From assembly GCA_044371425.1 (NCBI GenBank), contig JBILTR010000005.1, positions 62,001 to 126,000 of the forward strand: a DNA stretch of 64,000 nt. Reading direction: 5' to 3'. The stretch is from JBEISR01 sp044371425. Lineage in GTDB: Bacteria > Planctomycetota > Planctomycetia > Pirellulales > Pirellulaceae. Positions 26,252-34,087 of the stretch are shown here, one piece after another; position 1 is the stretch's first letter; the number at the start of each line of letters is the position of its first letter. The position numbers and the translations under genes are program-made. Below the pieces are notes generated by a model. It worked only from the letters and a program-made list of their open reading frames with translations. It made no database searches and was not told the origin of the DNA.

Positions 26252-29200
26252 CTAGGGGGTGACGTTCTTCGTCATGTCGCGCACAAGCTTGATCACCTGC
26301 GAGCAGTCGACGTTTTGGTTTTGGTCTCTGATGACGTGGAAGGCTTGTCCAGGGCTACCGAAATCTCGTTCCAATTGATCCCATTCGGCATCGATGGTCG
26401 CTGTAAATGCAGCTTGGAGTTTTTTGTCTTTTTCAGCCTTGTCCGTGATAAATCTCTGATGAAAAAACATGGCATAATCGGTAAACACCTTTTTGGCTTT
26501 TGCTGCCATGTTGTCAGGGTTCAACTTGCCGCCTGAATTGGTCATTTTTGTTGGTGACGCATTTGCTGTTTGATTGCGATCTTCGATATAGATCACGATT
26601 GCTCCCGGTTGCGGGCGACCCTTTCCATAGTATTTGTCTACGCCGCGAGCGAATTCGTACGAGCAATACCAACCATCGTCAGGTTGGTAGCGAAGGTAAT
26701 GATCTGATAGGCAGATCAGCAGGATCGGAGGTTGTAAAAGCGAATCCATGTAGACCATGACTTTGGCATTGTTACCCAGCCGGCATTCGCCATCGCGGTA
26801 CCAAGTCGGTTTCAGGCCCTCGTTTTTCAGTGCGTCATGGATTTGCTGGACGATGGCCTTATCGCCACCACTACTGGATATGGCGACCAGATATTGGGTT
26901 TCCGGCTTGTCGCCGAAGAAAACGTGGGGATCAAAATCGGATCGGCTTTCGAGCGGCTGGGTGAAACTGGAATCTGGAAGGTCGAAGCCAGCCTCACGAA
27001 GGAGATTGCATAGTTTCCCTTGAGTCGACTTCGAACCGTCATTGGTGAAGAGTTGCACTTGCAGGCGACCATGGTAGTCATCTGGTTTCTTATCCAATCT
27101 GACAAACAGATGCACCTCCGACTGTTCGTCAACACGGGAGGCGTACATCCCCTCACGGAACCAGCGGCACTGTTTCTGAAGTTTTTCAGCAAGCGCTTTC
27201 ATCAGACTTCGGAACTGGGTTTCAGAGACTTTTTCTTGATTGTAGGACCAGGGCGTCAAAGAACTGTCTTGAATCCTTGATTGAAGTGTAGAAAGTTGTT
27301 CGTCGAGACCTGACACTCCCTTCCTAAGTGGCAGCAACCAGGGCTCCAGTACGATCACCAGTTTGCTGTTGGGAATTCGGTGGATTAACTGGCATCTTTC
27401 CATGTATTCCAGCAGCAGATCCTTGGCTTCCTCAGGAAGAAATTGCCATTCGCCCGAGTCGCGAATTTGATCGATCCACAGGTAGCCCTCGTTCTTCCTC
27501 ACTTGAGAGTGAACACCTCCTTCTTTTAGAGCGAGGATGTCATAGATGCGATGGGCTCCCCATTGCTGGTCGATCAGTACGGCGCGTTTGCCATTGTCTT
27601 GATCGAGAAAGAAAAGGTGGCCAGTGCCATGGAGGTATTTGGTGATCGTCTCGATGTCGTGGTCCGGCAGGTTCAACGAAGCATGTTTGGAGCGAACCCG
27701 CTTAACCCAGTCTTGCCAAGAGAGAATTTTATTCGCTGTTTCTTGTGTTGCCCTTATTTCCGTGATCAGGGCGATCGTGTCGGCAAATACGGCAGGAGCA
27801 TCGATCCCGGAAGTGACGGCTTCGCTGCCGCAGGAGCTTTCGATCCAAGCGACTAGTTTGTTGGCGTCTGGATTTACTGCCCAGTCGCCGTCGCTTTTCG
27901 AGTCGATGTAAAAACATTGAAGATCGCGCAGTCCATTGTCAGGACTGCAACGATCGGTCCAGGCGGTTCTTGGCGTACCTTTTGGGCAGTGGGTGCAGAC
28001 CAACGCGATTTTGGCATTCTTGCTAACGCCATCGACGTAGTCGAACCAGTAATCGAGAGTTCGTGGACGATTGGATTCGATCCACTGCTCTTCCGGCATC
28101 TCACTTGTAAGTTCGGTGAAAAGGTTCTTGTACTCTGCTTTCAGTTGCTCTTTGGTTGTTGGGTCTTGCTTCCAGCAGATCAGAAAGACAGTGCCGGCGC
28201 TTGCGAACAGGCGATGCGTGTTGTGATAGTAGGCTTGTCCGCCGAAATCCCAAAGGTGCACGGTGCCGGAAAGCTGGTTTGGCTTTTGCCAGTCAGGGGT
28301 TAGGCCGATGGGCTGACAGCGTTCCTTCAGGTTTTGGGCATCTTCAAGTGTTAACTGGAAATTGGTTTCCCATGGCCAGAACTCGATTCCATGCGTCGGT
28401 GCGTGCGGGAGAGTTTTGTTCTGCAGGCGGCAGGCGAGGGTGCTTTTGCCGACGCGGCCGTCTCCGATAAGCAGCAGTTTGGCAAAGGGAGCGATCTTTC
28501 TCTGATGGCCGAAGCGTTTCCTAAAATGCAGCAGCTTGGCGGCGTTTTCTTCTTGCTGGCGATCGACTTCCCCGATGGATTGGGTGAGAAACAAATTCAA
28601 GGCATCGGTGCCACGAAGGTTGGCATATCGGACCTTGTCTGGGAAACTTGCGATCGTTCGCAGCGACTTGCAGTCGGAAAGGTCGATGAAGTCGAGCTCC
28701 GTGAATGGCTCGAGGTCCAGGTCGGTTTTTTTTCCAAGCGATGAGCAGTGGGATAGATGGAGTCGGCGACAGGATTTGGGTAGCAATGCGATCGATTCCA
28801 GATCGGGAAGTTGGGAGCCATCGAAGACCTGCATGCAACTATTTTCGGCGAGAAGCTTCAGGACAGACTCGATCGCGCTCTGGCTGAGGGCTTGGCAATT
28901 GCGTAACGAAAGAATTTCCAGAGACGATAGGCGAGTACCGCTGATGTCTTTCAGCCGAGGGCAATCTTCGAGATCGAGGGTTTCCAGTGCTGGCGGCACA
29001 GCGACTTGTTCCAGGTCGTTGCAGCGAATCAGCTCCAGCGTTTGCAGGTCATCAGGCAATTCAGCGATCTTCTGTAGCCCCACTAGGTTCCAAAGGTGTA
29101 GGTGCTTCAGGTTGGGAAACATCTGCTTCCAAGGCATGGGCAGATTAGCCCATTGCAATGGTCCTTTTTTGATCGCTTCCAGATTGCCAATCACAATCCG

Positions 29201-29287
29201 CTCGATCGATGCGGCGACGGTTTGGTTGATCGAGTTCCAATCGGGGCAGCTATCCAGGAGGTTGAGTACTTTTTCTGCTTGATTCAT
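26252..29287 (-). CDS. LRR-Roc-COR protein with C-terminal TIR-like domain
   Basis: 1011 residues, no signal peptide. Residues about 56-225 are leucine-rich repeats (LKHLHLWNL, LQTLELIRC, LETLDLEDC and similar, period about 21-24). A Roc GTPase follows with P-loop GDGRVGKST at 275-283 and switch-II motif DFGGQ at 347-351. The COR region spans about 510-745. Residues about 798-905 look like a TIR domain: YLVAISSSGGDKAIVQQIHDAL, YRDGECRLG, ILLICLSDHYL and WYCSYEF, where E878 matches the catalytic glutamate of NAD-cleaving TIRs. GAGGA lies 7 bases before the ATG. Roc-COR proteins dimerise and switch with GTP; TIR output as NADase or scaffold is inferred. It follows an FGE-like gene on the same strand with a 75-bp gap. 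Confidence 0.85.
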   Translation of the reverse strand: MNQAEKVLNLLDSCPDWNSINQTVAASIERIVIGNLEAIKKGPLQWANLPMPWKQMFPNLKHLHLWNLVGLQKIAELPDDLQTLELIRCNDLEQVAVPPALETLDLEDCPRLKDISGTRLSSLEILSLRNCQALSQSAIESVLKLLAENSCMQVFDGSQLPDLESIALLPKSCRRLHLSHCSSLGKKTDLDLEPFTELDFIDLSDCKSLRTIASFPDKVRYANLRGTDALNLFLTQSIGEVDRQQEENAAKLLHFRKRFGHQRKIAPFAKLLLIGDGRVGKSTLACRLQNKTLPHAPTHGIEFWPWETNFQLTLEDAQNLKERCQPIGLTPDWQKPNQLSGTVHLWDFGGQAYYHNTHRLFASAGTVFLICWKQDPTTKEQLKAEYKNLFTELTSEMPEEQWIESNRPRTLDYWFDYVDGVSKNAKIALVCTHCPKGTPRTAWTDRCSPDNGLRDLQCFYIDSKSDGDWAVNPDANKLVAWIESSCGSEAVTSGIDAPAVFADTIALITEIRATQETANKILSWQDWVKRVRSKHASLNLPDHDIETITKYLHGTGHLFFLDQDNGKRAVLIDQQWGAHRIYDILALKEGGVHSQVRKNEGYLWIDQIRDSGEWQFLPEEAKDLLLEYMERCQLIHRIPNSKLVIVLEPWLLPLRKGVSGLDEQLSTLQSRIQDSSLTPWSYNQEKVSETQFRSLMKALAEKLQKQCRWFREGMYASRVDEQSEVHLFVRLDKKPDDYHGRLQVQLFTNDGSKSTQGKLCNLLREAGFDLPDSSFTQPLESRSDFDPHVFFGDKPETQYLVAISSSGGDKAIVQQIHDALKNEGLKPTWYRDGECRLGNNAKVMVYMDSLLQPPILLICLSDHYLRYQPDDGWYCSYEFARGVDKYYGKGRPQPGAIVIYIEDRNQTANASPTKMTNSGGKLNPDNMAAKAKKVFTDYAMFFHQRFITDKAEKDKKLQAAFTATIDAEWDQLERDFGSPGQAFHVIRDQNQNVDCSQVIKLVRDMTKNVTP

Positions 29288-29362
29288 TCGAAATCCTCTG
29301 AATCGATCAAATCGCTTTTGCGTAGTGGATGTTATCTAATATGGCGTCTCTGACCGGCTCGC

Positions 29363-30271
29363 TTATGCGTCGCTTGATTTGGACTGATCGGCACTGGGAG
29401 CCAGGCAGACACGCAGGCCGCCGTCGCCGTTGATGCCGCGGGCCCAGTCCCTGTCGCGGTAGGCGGCCCGACAGTTGTCGGCGTCGGTGAACCACGAACC
29501 ACCCCGCAGCATTCGAGTCGATTTGTCACCATGCTTTTCCGTCAGTTTGTAGGCGTCCTCAGGGGTGATGCCATCCCACCGGCGTCGATAGGCTCGATCG
29601 TCCCAATAATCCTGACACCATTCCCACACATTGCCGTGCAGATCATGCAGTCCGAAGTGATTCGGTTCCTTCTTTTGGACCTCGTGATTCATATTTGAGC
29701 GGTTATTCATGTACCAACCCGCCTGTGTCAGAGCCATTTCGCCATCACCTGTGTGGTAGGCCGATTCCTCACCGGCGTTGCAGGCATACTCCCATTCGGC
29801 TTCGTATGGAAGTCGCGTGCTCAGGCCGTCGTTGACTGCAATGAATTGATTCAACCAGTCGCAAAAGGCAGATGCGTGGTGATAATTCACACTGTCGGCT
29901 GGTTTCTGTAGTCCCGGGGATACGTTTTTATGTTGATCCTCATTATTCGATTCCCGCCATTGTTGGTAGGCATCTGTATCCGTCCAACAGGCGAACTGCT
30001 GCTGCGTGACTGGCGTGGTTGATAGCCAGAAGTCGTACGGGATGCAAACTCGATGAACGGGTCTTTCATTAGGTTGGCCATACCGACTGCCCATCCGAAA
30101 GCCTTGGAGGCATGCGGGAATCTTCTGGAAGGTGATCGGCAGGATTGTGCCATCGCCTCGCGGAACGTGAATTTTGTAATGGCACTTCGTGGTCATGCTG
30201 TTTTCGCAGGCAATAGAAAACGAGTCTGGTGGAAATTGATGATCGGGTCTATCTGAGTTTTTTGTGGGCAT
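29363..30271 (-). CDS. FGE-like (SUMF1-fold) protein, copy 1, with variable C-terminus
   Basis: About 302 residues of the formylglycine-generating-enzyme-like fold, which is a C-type-lectin-type fold. Landmarks are GSRYGQPNERPVHRV, TPVTQQQFACW, RLPYEAEWEYACNAG, FGLHDLHGNVWEWC and LRGGSW, ending in RAAYRDRD and GGLRVCLAP. The second cysteine of the copper-binding pair of true FGEs is missing (NCRAAYR keeps only one), so sulfatase activation is unlikely. The start at 30271 is the first methionine shared with copy 2; no strong ribosome binding site is seen and an ATG at 30196 is possible. The Roc-COR-TIR gene follows 75 bp downstream, suggesting cotranscription. The C-terminal stretch differs sharply from copy 2 although the remainder is about 85% identical. 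Confidence 0.85.
   Translation of the reverse strand: MPTKNSDRPDHQFPPDSFSIACENSMTTKCHYKIHVPRGDGTILPITFQKIPACLQGFRMGSRYGQPNERPVHRVCIPYDFWLSTTPVTQQQFACWTDTDAYQQWRESNNEDQHKNVSPGLQKPADSVNYHHASAFCDWLNQFIAVNDGLSTRLPYEAEWEYACNAGEESAYHTGDGEMALTQAGWYMNNRSNMNHEVQKKEPNHFGLHDLHGNVWEWCQDYWDDRAYRRRWDGITPEDAYKLTEKHGDKSTRMLRGGSWFTDADNCRAAYRDRDWARGINGDGGLRVCLAPSADQSKSSDA
29413..29505 (-). other. Candidate variable region (VR-like), copy 1
   Basis: From GGSW to GLRVC of the FGE-like copy 1. The central 36 nt (29421-29456) encode D-R-D-W-A-R-G-I-N-G-D-G. Compared with copy 3, ten of twelve differences lie at adenines of the coding strand. Flanks on both sides (TAYRAA-type core and GLRVCLAP codons) are almost identical in all three copies. 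This matches the layout of a DGR variable repeat; template and reverse transcriptase are not seen here. Confidence 0.6.
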
Positions 30272-30423
30272 CGATCGCTTTGCTGCAGCAGTTTGCAATC
30301 GCTCCTGGCATGGCTTTCTTGTACTGACAGGAGTATCCGTTCAGCCAACCGCGGTGGGAGGGATGACGGTTTATGGGCAGGGGCTACGGATGCAAACCTT
30401 TGATCCCAGCTAGGGATCAACCT

Positions 30424-30444
30424 CACCCTCCCTGAGGGAGGGTG
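30424..30444. repeat. Perfect hairpin CACCCTCCC/GGGAGGGTG
   Basis: A 21-bp inverted repeat with a tiny loop lies between FGE-like copy 1 (its upstream side) and the 3' end of FGE-like copy 2. A matching hairpin follows the truncated copy 3 at 31734-31754. It could be a terminator-like or recombination element; DGR variable regions in some phages are followed by a hairpin, so the position is suggestive. Confidence 0.7.
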
Positions 30445-30525
30445 ATAAGTAGATTTCAACCTCTCCTTGGAGTGGTCTTACTGGCCATTGGATATCGCGC
30501 TTCCGCCTTGGCTTCGCCTTAACGG

Positions 30526-31440
30526 CTACGCCTCAGCGTCGCTTGCTACAGACTGGTCGGGGCTGGGAGCTAGGCAGACACGCAGGCCCACGACAAAGCG
30601 GACGTCATCGGCACTGCTGCCGTCGCGGTAGGCGGCCCGACAGTTGTCGGCGTTGTTGATCCACGATCCACCCCGCATCACCCGATGCGATTGTTCGCCA
30701 TGCGTTTCGGTCAGTTTGTAGGCGTCCTCAGGGGTGATGCCATCCCACCGGCGTCGATAGGCTTGATCGTCCCAATAATCCTGACACCATTCCCACACAT
30801 TGCCGTGCAGATCATGCAGTCCGAAGTGATTCGGTTCCTTCTTTTGGACCTCGTGATTCCTATTTGAGCGGTTATTCATGTACCAACCCGCCTGTGTAAG
30901 TGCCAATTCGCCAACGCCGGTGTGGTAGGCCGATTCTTCACCGGCGTTGCAGGCATACTCCCATTCGGCTTCGTATGGAAGCCGCGCGATCAGGCCGTCG
31001 CTGACTGCAATGAGTTGATTCAACCAGTCGCAGAAGGCAGCGGCGTGGTGGTAATTCACTTGTATGGCTGGTTTCTTAAGCCCCCGAAAACTGTTTTCGT
31101 GCGACTCTTCTTTATTCCATTCCCGCCATTGCTGGTAGGCATCTGTATCCGTCCAGCAGGCGAATTGCTGCTGCGTGACTGGCGTGGTCGATAGCCAGTA
31201 GTTATACGGGATGCAAACTCGATGAACTGGTCTTTCGCGAGGTTGCCCATACCTGCTGCCCATCCGAAAACCTTGGGGGCATGCGGGAATCTTCTGGAAG
31301 GTGATCGGCACGCTCGTGCCATCGCCTCGCGGGAGGTGAATGATGTGCTGAAGATTCTTGGTCATGCTGTTTTCGCAGGCAATAGAAAAAGAGTCCGGTG
31401 GAAATTGATGATCGGGTCTATCTGAGTTTATTGTGGGCAT
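30526..31440 (-). CDS. FGE-like (SUMF1-fold) protein, copy 2, with variable C-terminus
   Basis: 304 residues, paralogue of the gene at 29363 with near-identical core: GSRYGQPRERPVHRV, TPVTQQQFACWTDTDAYQQW, RLPYEAEWEYACNAG, FGLHDLHGNVWEWCQDYWDD and MRGGSWINNADNC. Also here the second active-site cysteine of true FGEs is absent. The variable stretch (30590-30625) encodes D-G-S-S-A-D-D-V-R-F-V-V in place of the D-R-D-W-A-R-G-I-N-G-D-G of copy 1. Upstream DNA (about 31510-31610) is also similar to that of copy 1 (30340-30440), so whole gene units of about 1.15 kb were duplicated in tandem. A ligand-binding or sensor role for the lectin-like face is inferred. Confidence 0.85.
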   Translation of the reverse strand: MPTINSDRPDHQFPPDSFSIACENSMTKNLQHIIHLPRGDGTSVPITFQKIPACPQGFRMGSRYGQPRERPVHRVCIPYNYWLSTTPVTQQQFACWTDTDAYQQWREWNKEESHENSFRGLKKPAIQVNYHHAAAFCDWLNQLIAVSDGLIARLPYEAEWEYACNAGEESAYHTGVGELALTQAGWYMNNRSNRNHEVQKKEPNHFGLHDLHGNVWEWCQDYWDDQAYRRRWDGITPEDAYKLTETHGEQSHRVMRGGSWINNADNCRAAYRDGSSADDVRFVVGLRVCLAPSPDQSVASDAEA

Positions 31441-31600
31441 CGATCGCTTTGCTGCATTCGTTTCGAATCGCCCATGGAAGTTCATGGCATGGCTTGTGTG
31501 TACTGACAGGAGTATCCGTCCAGCCAACCGGTGGGAGAGGGGATGGTTTATGGGCAAGGGCTACGGATGCTAACCTTTGATGCCAGCTAGGGATCAATCT

Positions 31601-31754
31601 CACCCTCCCCTTGGGAGGGTCGCGAGGAACGAGCGGGGAGGGTCTGATCCTTTAACTCATTCCATCGCGGACGATTCCACCCCAACGGACCGACACTGAA
31701 TCCCCCTCCCCGCTTCGTCGTTCCTCCTCAGCGACCCTCCCTGAGGGAGGGTGA
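31601..31754. repeat. Imperfect long inverted repeat (MITE-like)
   Basis: Left part: CACCCTCCCC-TTGGGAGGGT followed by CGCGAGGAACGAGCGGGGAG. Right part: CCTCCCCGCTTCGTCGTTCC, then TCAGCGACCCTCCCTGAGGG. The arms are reverse complements with small gaps around a 60-bp centre. It separates FGE-like copy 2 from the truncated copy 3 and may have taken part in the duplication or deletion. No coding potential. Confidence 0.75.
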
Positions 31755-31833
31755 CAAGTAGCTCTCAACCTCTCCTTGGAATGGTCTTACTGGGCATTGG
31801 ATGTCGCGTTTCCGACTCGACTTCGCCTCAACG

Positions 31834-31995
31834 GCTCGCCTGTGCGTCGCTTGATTCGGGCTGGTCGTACTGGGAGCCAGGCAGGCACGCAGGCCGTTGT
31901 CGTTGTTGTCGTCGTCGGCCCTGTTCCTGTTGCGGTAGGCGGCCCGACAGTTGTCGGCGTCGTTGATCCACGATCCACCCCGCATCACCCGATGC
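31834..31995 (-). pseudogene. Truncated FGE-like copy 3 (only the variable C-terminal region)
   Basis: DNA homology to copy 2 starts abruptly at about 31995, just before the MRGGSW codons, and continues past the stop position. The body of the gene is missing. The retained peptide reads RGGSWINDADNCRAAYR, then N-R-N-R-A-D-D-D-N-N-D-N and GLRACLAP. The middle 36 nt (31897-31932) are rich in AAC and GAC codons, the composition expected of a DGR template or a little-diversified variable repeat. The original stop codon is lost. Copy 3 might be a relic, a donor cassette, or related to a template repeat. Confidence 0.75.
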
Positions 31996-32147
31996 TCATG
32001 CCATCCCCAACTCCAGCCAATTGTAGCGGCATCTCACCCGAAATTCTCAAAACGGAAGTCGCGGCACGCTGGCCCCCAGGATTGGAAAATGTCCATCCAG
32101 GGAATTTTTCGGATCGCGATGAAGCAAAAAACCGACTCGTGCCTATT

Positions 32148-32236
32148 GGTCTCTCACGGAGGCACAGAGGCACGGAGAGGGAATGGGCCGATCGAGTGCT
32201 CTTGCAACTCGGTGACTTGGTGACTCCGTGAAAGCC
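32148..32236. repeat. Palindromic repeat, copy C
   Basis: Begins GGTCTCTCACGGAGGCACAG and ends with GGTGACTCCGTGA. Same family as copy B at 23531, with the same orientation of the left arm. It marks the right side of the accessory island. The remaining 31441-32378 sequence outside the repeats and the truncated copy 3 shows no gene. Confidence 0.85.
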
Positions 32237-32378
32237 AATTAGTAACGTCCCAGCCAAGTGGAAACGAGCTGGATAGGGTGCCGAGAACGGCTAGGAGTAA
32301 GCTGAACTTTTGGACCCAAATGATTCGATGGAGCCTATAATGCAGGAAGAAGTGAAAACCAAGGGAGGATGGTGAGCC

Positions 32379-33746
32379 ATGAGTTTGCGGAATAGCATGT
32401 CCCGGCGAGGATGGTTGGCTTCGGCTGCTGCGCAGGCAGTGGCAATCGGTGCCTCGCGCTGCAATTGGGCTCATGCTCTCAACCAGCAACTTCCCACTTC
32501 CAGCCGAAAACGGCTGGTCCTTCTCTGGATGGCAGGGGGTCCCTCCCAAATCGATTCGTTCGATATGAAACCAGGCCATGCCAACGGCGGATCGTTCCGC
32601 GAGATCGAAACCGCAGTCCCAGGAATTCGCATCTGCGAACATCTTCCCAAACTGGCCAAGTGGACTCAGCAGATGGGGATCGTCCGCAGCCTGCAAACCA
32701 AGGAAGGAGATCACGGTCGCGGCACCTACCTGGTCCGAACCGGCCAGAGACCTGGAAGCCCCGTCCGCTACCCTCCCCTACCCGCCTCGCTGGCCAAAGC
32801 GATCGCCGAACAACCAGCCACCAATCCACCCTCAGAAAAGATCGCTACGGGCCAATCGAGCGTCCCCGATTATGTCGCCATCCAGCCTCCTTCGGCGATT
32901 GAGCCGACAGCTTTTGGATCGGGTTTCTTAGGGCCCAAGCACCAGCCTCTTTTGGTCACAGGATCTGCGTCGAATGGTGTTCCTGGGATGAACTCCCAGG
33001 CGTCGCGTCTGCGGGTGGAAAACCTGCTCCCCCCCGAACGGCTCAGTGGCGATCGACTGACGCGCCGCAAGGAGCTGTGGAATCTGCTGCAGCAGTCGTA
33101 CGATGTCCACCGTCGATCCCCAGCCAGCCTCGCACACGACACCGTCGCGCGCCGGGCCATGAGCCTTAGCGAAAGCCCCTGGCGCACCGCCTTTGATCTC
33201 GATCTAGAAGAGGCGTCGGTGCGCGCTGCCTATGGCGAAGGGACGTTCGGACAAGGCTGCCTGATGGCTCGGCGGCTACTGGAACAAGGGGTTCCGGTGG
33301 TCGAGGTGGCGATGGGATCGGAGGGACTGGGCTGGGATACCCATGCACAAAATTTTGAGATGCTGCCCAGGCTGCTGGGGGAACTCGATACCGCCTGGTC
33401 CCAGCTGATGACCGATCTGGACCAGCGCGGTCTGCTGCAGGATACAACGATCCTTTGGATCGGCGAATTCGGCCGGACACCGATCATCAATCCGGCAGCC
33501 GGGCGCGATCATTTCCCGGATGCGTGGAGCTGCGTGCTGGCCGGTGGCAATATCGCCGGTGGGCAGGTTTTCGGAAAAACCAGCGACGATGGTCAGCAGG
33601 TGGCGGAAGATCCAGTGACGATCGGACAGGTCTTGGCGACCGTCGCGGCCAGCTGTGGCATCGATCCAAAGCTGGAAAATGTTTCTGAGGAAGGACGCCC
33701 CATCGCGATCGCTGAAGGCCAGCCGATCGAGCGACTGTTGGCCTGA
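32379..33746 (+). CDS. DUF1501 exported protein
   Basis: 455-residue member of DUF1501, a sulfatase-fold family of unknown function common in planctomycetes. The N-terminus MSLRNSMSRRGWLASAAAQ is a twin-arginine-type signal. Family blocks are LLWMAGGPSQIDSFDMKPG, VRSLQTKEGDHGRGTYLVRTG, GCLMARRLLEQGVPVVEV, LWIGEFGRTP and NPAAGRDHFPDAWSCVLAGG. GGGAGGA lies about 10 bases before the ATG. It is clearly distinct from the other DUF1501 protein at 9103. The usual DUF1549/DUF1553 partner is not adjacent. Confidence 0.92.
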   Translation: MSLRNSMSRRGWLASAAAQAVAIGASRCNWAHALNQQLPTSSRKRLVLLWMAGGPSQIDSFDMKPGHANGGSFREIETAVPGIRICEHLPKLAKWTQQMGIVRSLQTKEGDHGRGTYLVRTGQRPGSPVRYPPLPASLAKAIAEQPATNPPSEKIATGQSSVPDYVAIQPPSAIEPTAFGSGFLGPKHQPLLVTGSASNGVPGMNSQASRLRVENLLPPERLSGDRLTRRKELWNLLQQSYDVHRRSPASLAHDTVARRAMSLSESPWRTAFDLDLEEASVRAAYGEGTFGQGCLMARRLLEQGVPVVEVAMGSEGLGWDTHAQNFEMLPRLLGELDTAWSQLMTDLDQRGLLQDTTILWIGEFGRTPIINPAAGRDHFPDAWSCVLAGGNIAGGQVFGKTSDDGQQVAEDPVTIGQVLATVAASCGIDPKLENVSEEGRPIAIAEGQPIERLLA

Positions 33747-33840
33747 GGTTTCTTCTTGCCCACTGACCTACAGAACTGCCGGATCGACCAAAAGAGCATT
33801 CGTCGGCCTCGCGCTCGTTCCGGTTATCTCACAGAGTGGA

Positions 33841-34027
33841 TCTCACAGAGGCACAAAGGCACAGAGGTGTAAGAGGAGAATATCGGTCAAATCTTTCTCC
33901 GTGGCTCTGTGCCTCCGTGAGAGACCAATAAGCCGAGTGGATCTCACAGAGGCACAAAGGCACAGAGGTGTAAGAGGAGAATATCGGTCAAATCTTTCTC
34001 CGTGGCTCTGTGCTTCCGTGAGAGACC
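33841..34027. repeat. Palindromic repeats D1 and D2, 101-bp tandem period
   Basis: D1 starts at 33841 and D2 at 33942, exactly 101 bp apart, and both end with GCTCTGTGC-TCCGTGAGAGAC. The left arm is TCTCACAGAGGCACAAAGGC and the right arm CTCTGTGCCTCCGTGAGA, giving strong hairpins. The two copies are nearly identical, including the centre. They fill most of the 340-bp gap between the DUF1501 and the thioredoxin-protease genes. Confidence 0.9.
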
Positions 34028-34087
34028 AAGGACGGAATTGCGGGAGGCAATCTTTTTTCTGCGGACTGCTCGCTGGGGGAAAAAGGT

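Noticed and set aside
29363..31440. The FGE-like genes as true formylglycine-generating enzymes activating the sulfatase at 3-1313
   Set aside because: The second cysteine of the copper-binding pair is missing in both (NCRAAYR), and the sulfatase is 28 kb away. The variable C-terminus points to binding rather than catalysis.
31834..31995. Copy 3 as the DGR template repeat
   Set aside because: Copy 2 has AAC where copy 3 has GAC at the second position after ATC, and copy 1 has ATC where copy 3 has GAC. A-to-N mutagenesis cannot produce A from a G in the template, so copy 3 is more likely a truncated variable repeat than the template itself.
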